Source: CAZRHH01 sp964599885
GTDB taxonomy: Bacteria; Chloroflexota; Dehalococcoidia; DSTF01; JACRBR01
NCBI GenBank assembly: GCA_964599885.1
Contig: CAZRHH010000031.1
Location: 1-31,426, forward strand
Length of the DNA stretch: 31,426 nt
Reading direction: 5' to 3'
In this document: piece by piece, positions 6,155 to 13,205 of the stretch
Numbering within the stretch: position 1 is the first letter of the stretch
How the letters are laid out: the number at the start of each line of letters is the position of its first letter
Translations under genes and position numbers: made by a program
Notes under the pieces: generated by a model
What the model saw: the letters and a program-made list of their open reading frames with translations, nothing else
The model's database searches: none
What the model was told of the DNA's origin: nothing

Positions 6155-6441
6155 CGTAGTCTCCTCTTCGGCCCCTTCGTGAGGCTGCGTGCGAGCAAGT
6201 ACGCGGCCACCGGGGCCACGATCGCTATCGGATGAAACGTTGGTGCCGTCGGCAACGTAAGACGCCGGATCGCGCCCGCTTCCCGCACGACGACGGCCAC
6301 CGGCGTGTGCCGCTCGAAGCGTACATCTGACCGCCCGAACATATGCCCGGCGTCGATGCCGCGCACCTGCACCAGCGCCTCGACGTCGCGCGATCCGCTC
6401 GTCGCGATCGGTTCGTTCCGTAGCTCGTTGATCAGACGCAC
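6151..6441 (-). CDS. small protein with C-terminal hydrophobic segment, coupled to the GerW-like gene (96 aa)
   Basis: I do not recognise this gene. It starts with GTG after GGAG and ends in a TGA that overlaps the next ATG. The first 70 residues are soluble-looking with alternating beta-type segments (EALVQVRGID, VAVVVREAGAI). A hydrophobic stretch (about 72-87) and a basic tail GPKRRLR follow, suggesting a single membrane anchor with the tail in the cytoplasm. The layout loosely resembles that of its GerW-like partner without the glycine-rich core, so it may be a diverged relative. The tight overlap argues for a joint function. Confidence 0.65.
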   Translation of the reverse strand: MRLINELRNEPIATSGSRDVEALVQVRGIDAGHMFGRSDVRFERHTPVAVVVREAGAIRRLTLPTAPTFHPIAIVAPVAAYLLARSLTKGPKRRLR

Positions 6442-6554
6442 GTGGACTCCGTCCTGCTGTGCCCGCAGGCTTCGTAACGATGATGCGCACGTCGGCGCGT
6501 TCGTTGCAACGCCTCTCCGGCTACGATTCTGCGAATATTTCGCGGTGCGTGGCG

Positions 6555-6584
6555 TTGCTGGGTGTGCACGCCGCGTGCCATACT
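6555..6584 (+). promoter_or_regulatory. candidate leaderless promoter of ndh
   Basis: TTGCTG (6555-6560), an 18-nt spacer and CATACT (6579-6584). Only 6 nt separate the box from the GTG start at 6591. It lies in the gap between divergent genes. Confidence 0.45.
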
Positions 6585-6590
6585 GGTAAT

Positions 6591-7961
6591 GTGAAAACCA
6601 TCACAAACTCAAACGGAAAGATCGAAGCCGCAACCGGCATCGGTGGCCGTCCGCGCGTCGTGATCATCGGAGCCGGCTTCGGTGGCCTGCGCGCGGCGCG
6701 CCGCCTGCGCGATCGAGACGTCGACGTGCTGCTAATCGACCGCCAGAACTTCCACACGTTCCTGCCGCTGCTCTACGAAGTCGCCACCGCCGGTCTTGAG
6801 CCCGACGATATCGCCCAGCCCGTGCGGGCGATCGTCCGCGGGTCGCCCAATACACGCTTTCGCATGGCCACGGTCGAGCGGGTCGACCTCGATCGCCGCG
6901 TCGTCGCCACCGATGCCGGAGACGTGCCGTACGACTACCTGATCGTCGCCGCTGGCAGCACGACCAACTTCTTCGGCATCCGCTCTGTCGAGCGCCACGC
7001 ATTGGGGCTGAAGGATCTGCATCAGGCGACGGCGGTGCGCAACCGCGTGCTACGCAGTTTCGAGCACGCGGTCGTCACCAGCGACCCCGACGAGCGCGCG
7101 CGGCTGATGTCGATGGTCGTCATCGGTGGCGGCCCGACCGGCGTCGAACTCGCGGGCGCGCTCGCCGAACTGAAGCGCCATGTGCTGCGGCGCGACTACC
7201 CCGAGCTCGATCTCACGCACGCCCGCGTGATCCTGCTCGAAGCCACCGACAAACTGCTCGCCGCGTTTCCATCGCGGCTGCAGCGGAAGGCGCGCGAGCA
7301 ACTCGAACGTCTCGGCGTGGAAGTGCGGCTCGACGCGCCCGTCGCGGAAGTCGACGCTGATGGCGTAGTACTGCGCCATGGCGAGCGCATCGCAGCATCC
7401 AACGTTGTCTGGGTCGCTGGCGTGCGCGGCGAACCGATCGGCCAAGCGATGGGCATCGAAACGGGCGCCGGCGGGCGCGTGCCCGTCACGCCGACGATGC
7501 AGCTGCCCGGCCGGGAAGAGGTCTACGTCATCGGCGACCTCGCGCTCCTCACAGCACCCGATGGTGCGCCGTACCCGATGGTCGCACCCGTCGCGATGCA
7601 GCAGGGCACGCTCGCAGCGGACAACGTCATGCGCTCGATCGCCGGTCAGCGGTTGAAGACGTTCCGCTACCGCGACCGCGGCACGATGGCGACGATCGGC
7701 CGCCGGATGGCCGTCGCCAGCGTCTTCGGCCTGCAATTCAGCGGCTTCATCGCCTGGGCGCTCTGGCTGACGGTGCATCTGCTGCAACTCGTCGGCTTGC
7801 GCAATCGCGCCCTCGTGCTCACGAACTGGGTCTGGAACTACTTCCGCTACGACCGCGCCAACCGCCTCGTCACCGACCACGCCACTCCGCCAACCGCCCC
7901 GCCCGCCACAGCCGGTTCAGACGCCGCAGAACCGCTCGAGCCGGCCCAGACGCCGCATTAA
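6591..7961 (+). CDS. ndh: type II NADH dehydrogenase (NDH-2), single-subunit (456 aa)
   Basis: NDH-2 oxidises NADH and passes electrons to quinone at the inner face of the membrane without pumping protons. The FAD-binding dinucleotide fold is at residues 22-33 (VVIIGAGFGG), the NADH-binding fold is in the middle (MVVIGGGPTGVELAGAL), and the FAD-contacting motif VYVIGDLA follows. QNFHTFLPLLYEVATAGLEP near the N terminus and the C-terminal amphipathic/hydrophobic segment GFIAWALWLTVHLLQLVG, which holds the enzyme on the membrane, are characteristic. The GTG start was chosen because it gives the usual N terminus and follows a -10-like box by 6 nt. An upstream ATG in frame is unlikely. A Thr/Pro/Ala-rich tail of about 25 residues is extra. 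Confidence 0.93.
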   Translation: MKTITNSNGKIEAATGIGGRPRVVIIGAGFGGLRAARRLRDRDVDVLLIDRQNFHTFLPLLYEVATAGLEPDDIAQPVRAIVRGSPNTRFRMATVERVDLDRRVVATDAGDVPYDYLIVAAGSTTNFFGIRSVERHALGLKDLHQATAVRNRVLRSFEHAVVTSDPDERARLMSMVVIGGGPTGVELAGALAELKRHVLRRDYPELDLTHARVILLEATDKLLAAFPSRLQRKAREQLERLGVEVRLDAPVAEVDADGVVLRHGERIAASNVVWVAGVRGEPIGQAMGIETGAGGRVPVTPTMQLPGREEVYVIGDLALLTAPDGAPYPMVAPVAMQQGTLAADNVMRSIAGQRLKTFRYRDRGTMATIGRRMAVASVFGLQFSGFIAWALWLTVHLLQLVGLRNRALVLTNWVWNYFRYDRANRLVTDHATPPTAPPATAGSDAAEPLEPAQTPH

Positions 7962-8046
7962 CGGCAGCGACGTCGGACGCTTCGAGATAGCGCGAAGGCC
8001 CGTCTACGCTGCCTCCGGGTGAGCCGTTGCTGCGGCCCTCCTCTCG

Positions 8047-8069
8047 TAGCGGCGGAGCTTCAGCTCCGC
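8047..8069 (+). repeat. GTAG-headed hairpin (REP-like), copy 3
   Basis: GTAGCG leads into GCGGAGCT and AGCTCCGC separated by 2 nt, an 8-bp perfect palindrome. The arms differ fully from the other GTAG-headed copies while remaining self-complementary. Confidence 0.6.
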
Positions 8070-8201
8070 ACACGCATCGCAACCAATCGCGCCGTCTCGA
8101 CCAGCGAGGTCGCCATGTCATATCGCGCGCTTTCTGCGTTCGCGCCGATCAGCGCTACTTTTCCTGCACCGGTAGCCGGGGAATCGCTGCGAGAACCGAT
8201 C

Positions 8202-8274
8202 GAGAAACATGAAAATTACGAAACGAACTCCGGCCACCCGGCGCCACGAAACGTGAAATTACGAAACGAACTCC
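8202..8274 (+). repeat. paired GAAACGAACTC direct repeat, locus 1
   Basis: Two copies of about 28 nt, each reading AAAC(A/G)TGAAA(A)TTACG and then AAACGAACTCC, are separated by 13 nt. A similar pair is found at 28792-28850. The repeats are AT-richer than their surroundings. Confidence 0.65.
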
Positions 8275-8389
8275 TCGACCAGATTCGCAGACGACATAAT
8301 GTCCCGGCCGATATCTTAAAGCCCACATGATCCCAATGCCCCTCTGCTGCGAATTACTCCCGAAGCTCATGCCGAGTCCAGGAGTGCCC

Positions 8390-10114
8390 GTGCCTAGTCC
8401 GTTCCGTCGCTGGATGCTCATACCCGCGGCCATGATCCTCGCGGCGCTCGCGATCGCGCCCTCGCTGGCGGCGCCGTCGAGCGCATCGGCGCACCCGCTC
8501 GGCAACTTCACCATCAACCATTACAGCCGCATCGACGTTTCGGCGACCGGCATCGAAGTCTTTCGTGTGCTCGACATGGCGGAGATCCCGACGGTGCAAG
8601 AGCGCCCACGCATCGACACGAACGGCGATGGCACGCTGGCCCCCGCCGAGACCGAAGCATGGGCGACCGCGAAGATCGACGAGCTGCGCGAGGGCATGAC
8701 GCTCCGCATCAACGGCGACGAGACGGCGCTCCGCCCAACGACGCACACGCTCGCGTTCCCCGAAGCGACCGCCGGCCTGTCCATCCTGCGTCTTGAAGTG
8801 ACCTACGCAGCCGCGCTGCCCGACGGCTGGCAGGACAGCACGCCGCGCGTCGAGTATGAAGACACGAACTACGCCGGGAAACTCGGCTGGCGCGAGATCG
8901 TTGTCCGCGCCGGTCCAGGCGTCGAACTTATCGAAAGCAGCGCGCCGGCGACGGACATCAGCAGCGCGCTGACCGCATATCCCGAGAACACGCTCAGCAG
9001 TCCCCTGGACCTGCGCTCGGCGACGGCGACCTTCAAGCCCGGCACCGGTGCGCCGTTGCCGGTGATCGACACCGGCGCCGAGCGCGCCGTCCGCGGCAAT
9101 CCCGATTCGTCGCTCGACCGGTTCGGCGAACTGATCGCGAAGGACAATCTGAGCTTCGGCGTGATCGCCGTCTCACTGATTGCCGCCGCCGGCTTCGGCG
9201 CCGTCCACGCGCTCTCGCCCGGACACGGCAAGACGATCGTCGCGGCGTATCTCGTCGGCTCGCGCGGCACGGCGAAGCACGCGCTGCTGCTCGGCCTCGT
9301 CGTCACGGCGACGCACACGTCGAGCGTCTACCTGCTCGCGTTCGTCACCCTCTCGCTGTCCGAGTACATCCTCCCCGAAGATCTGTATCCGTGGCTCAGC
9401 CTCGCCTCCGGGGCAATCATTCTCGTCATGGGCATCGCGCTGCTCGCCGGCCGTCTCCGCAGCAGCGGGCTGCTCGCGCCCGCGTACGAGCGCATGCGCG
9501 CCACGTTCGCACGCCCAGCCGTCGCCCTCGCCGCCAGCGAACACGGCGCAATGGCGATGACGATGCCGTCGATGCACACCGTCGGCGCGAGCGCCCAGCA
9601 CGGCGCCGTCGCACACGCCCACGATCACGACGTTGACGATCATACACAGGATGGTCACCCACACGACGATCGCGCGCACGAACCGGACACCGCGCACAGC
9701 CACGGCTTGGGTGGCGCGCACAGCCACGCCATCCCCGGCGCCGATGGCGAGCCGGTGCGCTGGCAGCAGCTCGTCGGCCTGGGAGTCTTCGGCGGCATGC
9801 TCCCGTGCCCGACGGCGATCGTCGTCATGCTCAGCGCGATCGCGCTGCACCGCGTCGTGTTTGGCCTGGTGCTGATCGTTGCGTTCAGCGTCGGCCTTGC
9901 TGCCGTGTTGACGGGCATTGGGTTCGCGCTCGTCTACTCGCGCGCGATCGCCGCCCGCGTCCCGTTCTTGCGCACGCTCGGCGACCGCAGCGACCGCGCC
10001 GGTACGCTCGCTGCGTGGACGTTGCGACTCCTGCCGGTCGGGGCCGCCGCCGCCGTCTGCGTCGCCGGCGTCCTCATCACGCTCCATGCCCTCGCCCAAC
10101 AAGGCGCGTTATAG
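8390..10114 (+). CDS. NicO/RcnA-family nickel/cobalt transporter with extracytoplasmic N-terminal domain (574 aa)
   Basis: A signal sequence (about residues 1-33, SPFRRWMLIPAAMILAAL) leads to an extracytoplasmic domain opening with HPLGNFTINHYSRI and containing an EF-hand-like loop DTNGDGTLAPAE (about 76-87). The membrane part starts near 260 and carries the NicO signature HALSPGHGKT (about 274-283), then several helices. A His/Asp-rich cytoplasmic or periplasmic loop (about 409-447, AHAHDHD...HPHDD...HSHG) precedes GGMLPCPTAIVVML, also typical. The family exports or imports Ni/Co. The GTG at 8390 was chosen because AGGAG lies 5 nt upstream and it gives a tidy signal peptide; in-frame ATGs at 8327 and 8369 are alternatives. 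Confidence 0.85.
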   Translation: MPSPFRRWMLIPAAMILAALAIAPSLAAPSSASAHPLGNFTINHYSRIDVSATGIEVFRVLDMAEIPTVQERPRIDTNGDGTLAPAETEAWATAKIDELREGMTLRINGDETALRPTTHTLAFPEATAGLSILRLEVTYAAALPDGWQDSTPRVEYEDTNYAGKLGWREIVVRAGPGVELIESSAPATDISSALTAYPENTLSSPLDLRSATATFKPGTGAPLPVIDTGAERAVRGNPDSSLDRFGELIAKDNLSFGVIAVSLIAAAGFGAVHALSPGHGKTIVAAYLVGSRGTAKHALLLGLVVTATHTSSVYLLAFVTLSLSEYILPEDLYPWLSLASGAIILVMGIALLAGRLRSSGLLAPAYERMRATFARPAVALAASEHGAMAMTMPSMHTVGASAQHGAVAHAHDHDVDDHTQDGHPHDDRAHEPDTAHSHGLGGAHSHAIPGADGEPVRWQQLVGLGVFGGMLPCPTAIVVMLSAIALHRVVFGLVLIVAFSVGLAAVLTGIGFALVYSRAIAARVPFLRTLGDRSDRAGTLAAWTLRLLPVGAAAAVCVAGVLITLHALAQQGAL

Positions 10115-10144
10115 ACTCACGACACGGTGAACTCACCCAACGGG

Positions 10145-10169
10145 TAGGGGCCCCGCTTGCTGGGCCCCG
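10145..10169 (+). repeat. GTAG-headed hairpin (REP-like), copy 4
   Basis: GTAG is followed by GGGCCCC, loop GCTTGCT and GGGCCCC. It is nearly identical to copy 1 at 451-476 (one extra C). It lies 31 nt after the transporter stop codon. Confidence 0.65.
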
Positions 10170-10245
10170 GGGTCGAGTCCGCACTCTCGGACATCGCGCG
10201 ACGCGTCGTGTGGCGCTAGGCGCAGCGCCCTGCCACGATGCCCCC

Positions 10246-10273
10246 ACTTCTCACCTCCCACCTCTCACCGCCT
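10246..10273 (+). repeat. heptamer-period tandem repeat, ACCTCTC type
   Basis: Four 7-mers in a row: ACTTCTC, ACCTCCC, ACCTCTC, ACCGCCT. The repeat ends 18 nt before the EthD start codon, just ahead of its ribosome-binding site. Confidence 0.55.
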
Positions 10274-10291
10274 AAGAACCGGAGGTTCGCC

Positions 10292-10618
10292 ATGGTGAAG
10301 CTCGTCTACTGCATCTCGAAGAAGCCAGAGATGACCGCCGAAGCATTTCAGGCGTACTGGCGCACGACGCACGCCCCGATCGCCGGCGCCATCCCAGGCC
10401 TGCGCCGATACGTGCAGTCGCACACCGTCCCGGAAACCTACGCCGCCCGCGCCCCTGGCTTCGACGGCTGCGCGGAACTCTGGTTCGATGACATCGATGC
10501 CCTCCGCGCCGCAATGCGGTCCCCCGAAACGGCGGCAGCACTAGAAGACGAGAAGAACTTCATCGATCACAGCCGCGTCGCGTCGTTCATCACGACGGAG
10601 CACGTTATCGTCGGCTGA
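10292..10618 (+). CDS. EthD domain-containing protein (108 aa)
   Basis: The N terminus MVKLVYCISKKPEMTAEAFQ and the segment AYWRTTHAPI are the usual opening of EthD-type dimeric ferredoxin-like alpha/beta-barrel proteins. These bind or act on small aromatic or ether compounds; EthD is required for ethyl tert-butyl ether degradation in Rhodococcus, but most homologues have no known substrate. GCAELWFDDIDALRAAMRSPE is the typical second half, and the length is normal. GGAGG lies 9 nt before the ATG. A longer in-frame ATG at 10238 would run through the heptamer repeat and is rejected. Confidence 0.85.
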   Translation: MVKLVYCISKKPEMTAEAFQAYWRTTHAPIAGAIPGLRRYVQSHTVPETYAARAPGFDGCAELWFDDIDALRAAMRSPETAAALEDEKNFIDHSRVASFITTEHVIVG

Positions 10619-10653
10619 TCCGCGCTCAAAATGCACGAACGCCTCTAGTTCCC

Positions 10654-10680
10654 GTGGCACGGGCTTTTAGCCCGTGTCAC
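10654..10680 (+). repeat. long intergenic hairpin GTGGCACGGGC/GCCCGTGTCAC
   Basis: An 11-bp stem with one G-U pair surrounds the loop TTTTA. It lies 36 nt after the EthD stop codon and may help end transcription from either strand, although no T-run follows. Confidence 0.6.
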
Positions 10681-10713
10681 CGTGACACACCGACGCCACC
10701 GAGCACGCCAGCC

Positions 10714-10734
10714 CCAGACACCAGACACCAGTCG
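10714..10734 (+). repeat. heptamer-period tandem repeat, CCAGACA type
   Basis: CCAGACA, CCAGACA and CCAGTCG lie just past the 3' end of the convergent LLM oxidoreductase gene. Confidence 0.5.
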
Positions 10735-10747
10735 CCGCGTACGAGAA

Positions 10748-11671
10748 CTACGCCAGCATCCGCAACAGCGCATCCCGCACCGCCACCGCCCGATCGAGCA
10801 ACGCATCCGGCTCATCAGCCACCACAAAATTCAGCCAGCGGCAGCCGGCCTCCACGTACGGCACGATGAACGCGGCAATCTCCTCCGGCGTCCCATACGG
10901 CGTGTAGCGCTCGAACTGCTCGAACGGCAGCCGGTAAAACGCCTCCATGCTCGCGGCGACCTTCGCGCGCGCCACGGCCTTGTCGTCGTCGACGCCCATC
11001 CAGAACTGCATCCCGCGCGGCAGATCGACGCCTTCGCGTCCGGCCGCGGCGGCGTGTTCGGCGATCTTCTCGCCGGCTTCGGAGAACCGCCGCGTCGATA
11101 CCCAGATGCCGGTCCAGCCGTCGGCGTAGCGCGCGGCGCGCCGCAGCGCCGCATCGGAGCGCCCGCCCACCTGCATCGCCACGCCGCCAGGGCGATGCGG
11201 CTTCGGGCGCATCTTCACCTTGTCGAGCTTGAAGTACTTGCCGTCGAACGTCGTCTCCTCCTGCGTCCACAGTGAACGCAGGATCTGCATCGATTCGTCC
11301 GTGCGGCGCGCGCGCGTCTTCGGATCGACGCCGCACGCCCACCACTCGTTCGGGTCTTCGCCGCCGATGCCGACGCCGAGGATCAGCCGTCCCTTCGAGA
11401 GCGTGTCGAGCATCGCGCACTGCAGCGCGACCGGCGTCGGATGGCGCAGTGCCAGCAGGTACACGCACGTCTGCAGCTCAAGCTTCGTCGTCGCTGCGGC
11501 GATCGGCGCCAGCCGGATCAGCCCGTCGCCGCCGGATCCGTAAAACGTCACGTGGTCGCCGACGAATACGCCGTCAACGCCGGACGCCTCGACGTTGCGC
11601 GCCCAGTCGACGATGCCCTCGTCCCACGATCCGCCCGACGGCACGAACACTTTTGGCATGGGTGGTGGCAT
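10748..11671 (-). CDS. LLM-class (luciferase-like) oxidoreductase, probably F420-dependent (307 aa)
   Basis: This TIM-barrel flavin/F420 family catalyses hydride transfer or monooxygenation on varied substrates. Visible family features are DGVFVGDHVTFYG near the N terminus, the LLALRHPTPVALQCAMLDTLS helix region, the SKGRLILGVGIGGEDPNEW phosphate-binding segment, and GGRSDAALRRAARYADGW in the second half. F420 rather than FMN use is inferred from this G-rich LLM subtype; the cofactor cannot be proven here. AAGGAG precedes the ATG at 11671. It lies 30 nt downstream of the CaiB-type CoA transferase and is likely co-transcribed, suggesting joint catabolism of an acyl-CoA-activated compound. Confidence 0.87.
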   Translation of the reverse strand: MPPPMPKVFVPSGGSWDEGIVDWARNVEASGVDGVFVGDHVTFYGSGGDGLIRLAPIAAATTKLELQTCVYLLALRHPTPVALQCAMLDTLSKGRLILGVGIGGEDPNEWWACGVDPKTRARRTDESMQILRSLWTQEETTFDGKYFKLDKVKMRPKPHRPGGVAMQVGGRSDAALRRAARYADGWTGIWVSTRRFSEAGEKIAEHAAAAGREGVDLPRGMQFWMGVDDDKAVARAKVAASMEAFYRLPFEQFERYTPYGTPEEIAAFIVPYVEAGCRWLNFVVADEPDALLDRAVAVRDALLRMLA

Positions 11672-11701
11672 CGCGTTCTCCTTGGTTACGGCGTCGCGGC
11701 G

Positions 11702-12895
11702 TCAGCCGATGACGCGCTGTTCTTTCAGCGCGCTGATCTCGTCCCACGTATACCCGGCTTCCAGCAGCACTTCCTCGCTGTGCTCGCCCAGTTCCGGCGC
11801 CAGCTTGCGAATGCGCACAGGCTCACCGTCGATGGCGATGCCGAGGCCCGCCATGCGCACCGGCTCGCGGCCTTCGTGCGGCACGTCGTGGATGTAGGCG
11901 TTCGCCTGCACCTGCGGGTCGGCCGCAACCTCCGCGTAGTTGTTGATCGGCGCCGCGAACATGCCGACCGAATTGAGCCGATTGATCCAGTCACGCGCGT
12001 CCGACGTCGCGAACACTTCGTCGAGGATCTCGATCAGCGCCGGGGCGTGCTCGCTGACGCGCTGAATGAACGTCTGGAACCGCGGATCGTCGCACAAGTC
12101 GTCGCGGCCGATCACGCGGCAGACGTCGACCCACGCGCGGTCGAGCAGCATGCCGATGACGAACCACTTTCCGTCGCCCGCCTGGTACACGCGCCAGAAC
12201 GGCCGTGGCCCCCCTCGATGCGCCCGCCCGCGCAGATTACCGCTGAACAGGTGATTCGTGATGTCAAACGACTGCAGCGAGATCATGCTGCCGAGCAGCG
12301 ACGTATCGAACTTCGCGCCGCGTCCGTCTTTCGCGCGCCCCGCCAGCCCCGCGAGCACGGATATGCATGCGTGCAAGGCGCCCGACTGATCGGCGATCGG
12401 TACCTGCGCCGGTATCGGCGGATCGTCGGGTTCGCCGTTTGTGCTCGCGAAGCCGCCGCGCGCTTGCGCCAGGAAGTCGAACGCACCCGCGCCCGCATCG
12501 TCGCCCTGCGGACCGTACCCCGACGCCGCGACGTACACGATCGATGGGTTGACGGCGGCGACCGCCTCGTAGTCCAATCCGAGCCGCGTGATCGCGCCGG
12601 CCCGGAAGTTGTGCAGGAAGACGTCGGCGCTCTCCGCTAGCCGCAGGAACGTCGCGCGCCCCTCCGGATGCTTGAGGTTGATCGCGATCGATCGCTTGCC
12701 GCGGTTGTGTGCCTGGAAGTACGCGCTCAGCCCGACATCCGGCGCGACCCAGAAGCCGCGCCCCGGGTCGCCGCTCTCGATCTCCTCAACCTTCACCACA
12801 TCCGCGCCGAGATCAGCCAGAATCGCGGACGCGTACGTCCCCTGCTGCCAGATCGTCAAATCAAGTACGCGTATGCCTTCGAGCGGTAACCGCAT
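11702..12895 (-). CDS. CaiB/BaiF family (class III) CoA transferase (397 aa)
   Basis: Enzymes of this family move CoA between carboxylic acids (formyl, carnitine, succinyl and others) through an aspartyl-CoA thioester. The opening RLPLEGIRVLDLT, then ADLGADVVKVE, FFRLAESADVFLHNFR-like region and GAFDFLAQARGG are characteristic; Asp140 in the last motif is the probable catalytic residue. Length is normal. The ATG at 12895 gives the standard N terminus; an in-frame ATG 57 nt upstream is possible but adds an atypical extension. A weak TTTGCG-N18-GAAGAT lies just before the chosen start. The natural substrate is unknown; the LLM oxidoreductase downstream may act in the same pathway. Confidence 0.9.
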   Translation of the reverse strand: MRLPLEGIRVLDLTIWQQGTYASAILADLGADVVKVEEIESGDPGRGFWVAPDVGLSAYFQAHNRGKRSIAINLKHPEGRATFLRLAESADVFLHNFRAGAITRLGLDYEAVAAVNPSIVYVAASGYGPQGDDAGAGAFDFLAQARGGFASTNGEPDDPPIPAQVPIADQSGALHACISVLAGLAGRAKDGRGAKFDTSLLGSMISLQSFDITNHLFSGNLRGRAHRGGPRPFWRVYQAGDGKWFVIGMLLDRAWVDVCRVIGRDDLCDDPRFQTFIQRVSEHAPALIEILDEVFATSDARDWINRLNSVGMFAAPINNYAEVAADPQVQANAYIHDVPHEGREPVRMAGLGIAIDGEPVRIRKLAPELGEHSEEVLLEAGYTWDEISALKEQRVIG

Positions 12896-12991
12896 GCCGA
12901 CGATCTTCGCCGATTCGCCGGAGAGGCGCAAAGCCCGTTCCAGTGCGGGCAACGCCTCAGCCCCGGGATGAGATCGTCGTGATGAAACACT

Positions 12992-13018
12992 GTAGGGGCG
13001 AACCTACGTGTTCGCCCC
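12992..13018 (+). repeat. GTAG-headed hairpin (REP-like), copy 5
   Basis: GTAG overlaps GGGGCGAAC (12995-13003), which pairs perfectly with GTTCGCCCC (13010-13018) around a 6-nt loop. The head equals that of copies 1 and 4, while the arms differ. Confidence 0.7.
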
Positions 13019-13108
13019 GGTATCGCGAGCCGATCCTCTCAATCGCGGATGTTTGAACAGCCGAAGCGGGCGTGCAACGCGCCGGGCATCGATCGGCCCA
13101 ACAAAAAC

Positions 13109-13136
13109 CTCTGTGACTCTGTGACTCTGTGGTGAA
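13109..13136 (+). repeat. octamer-period element, CTCTGTGA x2 + CTCTGTGG + TGAA (copy A3)
   Basis: This is the cleanest copy of the A type, with exact 8-nt periodicity through three units. It is followed after 4 nt by the related B-type element. Confidence 0.75.
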
Positions 13137-13140
13137 AACC

Positions 13141-13178
13141 CTTTGCGGCCCTTCGCGCTCTTTGCGTCTTTGCGGTGA
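13141..13178 (+). repeat. octamer-period element, CTTTGCGN type (copy B1)
   Basis: The units are CTTTGCGG, CC, CTTCGCG, CT, CTTTGCGT, CTTTGCGG and TGA. It is almost the same as the copy at 28859-28898. The end lies 27 nt before the ABC-F start codon. Confidence 0.75.
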
Positions 13179-13200
13179 GCCGAAACGGGCCTGCTACGCT
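13170..13200 (+). promoter_or_regulatory. candidate leaderless promoter of the ABC-F gene
   Basis: TTGCGG (13170-13175), which is the last unit of the octamer repeat, a 19-nt spacer and TACGCT (13195-13200). The ATG at 13206 follows after 5 nt without a Shine-Dalgarno sequence. Confidence 0.4.
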
Positions 13201-13205
13201 TAGGG

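Larger units (their letters stand above)
7962..8389 (+). other. 428-nt intergenic region with repeats
   Basis: The region holds a GTAG-headed hairpin (8047-8069), two copies of the GAAACGAACTC repeat (8202-8231 and 8245-8274) and a -10-like CATAAT at 8295-8300. A TACGCT box at 8005-8010 is followed by a GTG-initiated open frame of 103 codons (8019-8330), but this frame runs through all the repeats and resembles nothing, so it is not called a gene. Confidence 0.6.
12896..13205 (+). other. 310-nt divergent intergenic region with stacked repeats
   Basis: Between the divergent CoA transferase and ABC-F genes lie a GTAG-headed hairpin (12992-13018), the octamer element of type A (13109-13136) and immediately after it the octamer element of type B (13141-13178). 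A -10-like TACGCT stands 5 nt before the ABC-F start codon. Confidence 0.7.

Noticed and set aside
8202..8274. CRISPR array
   Set aside because: Only two repeat copies with a 13-nt spacer, no cas gene, and the same doublet lies elsewhere.
8019..8330. GTG-initiated open frame of 103 codons behind a TACGCT box
   Set aside because: It reads through a hairpin and two direct repeats, resembles no protein and has no ribosome-binding site; it is more likely repeat-filled intergenic DNA or the trace of a lost gene.
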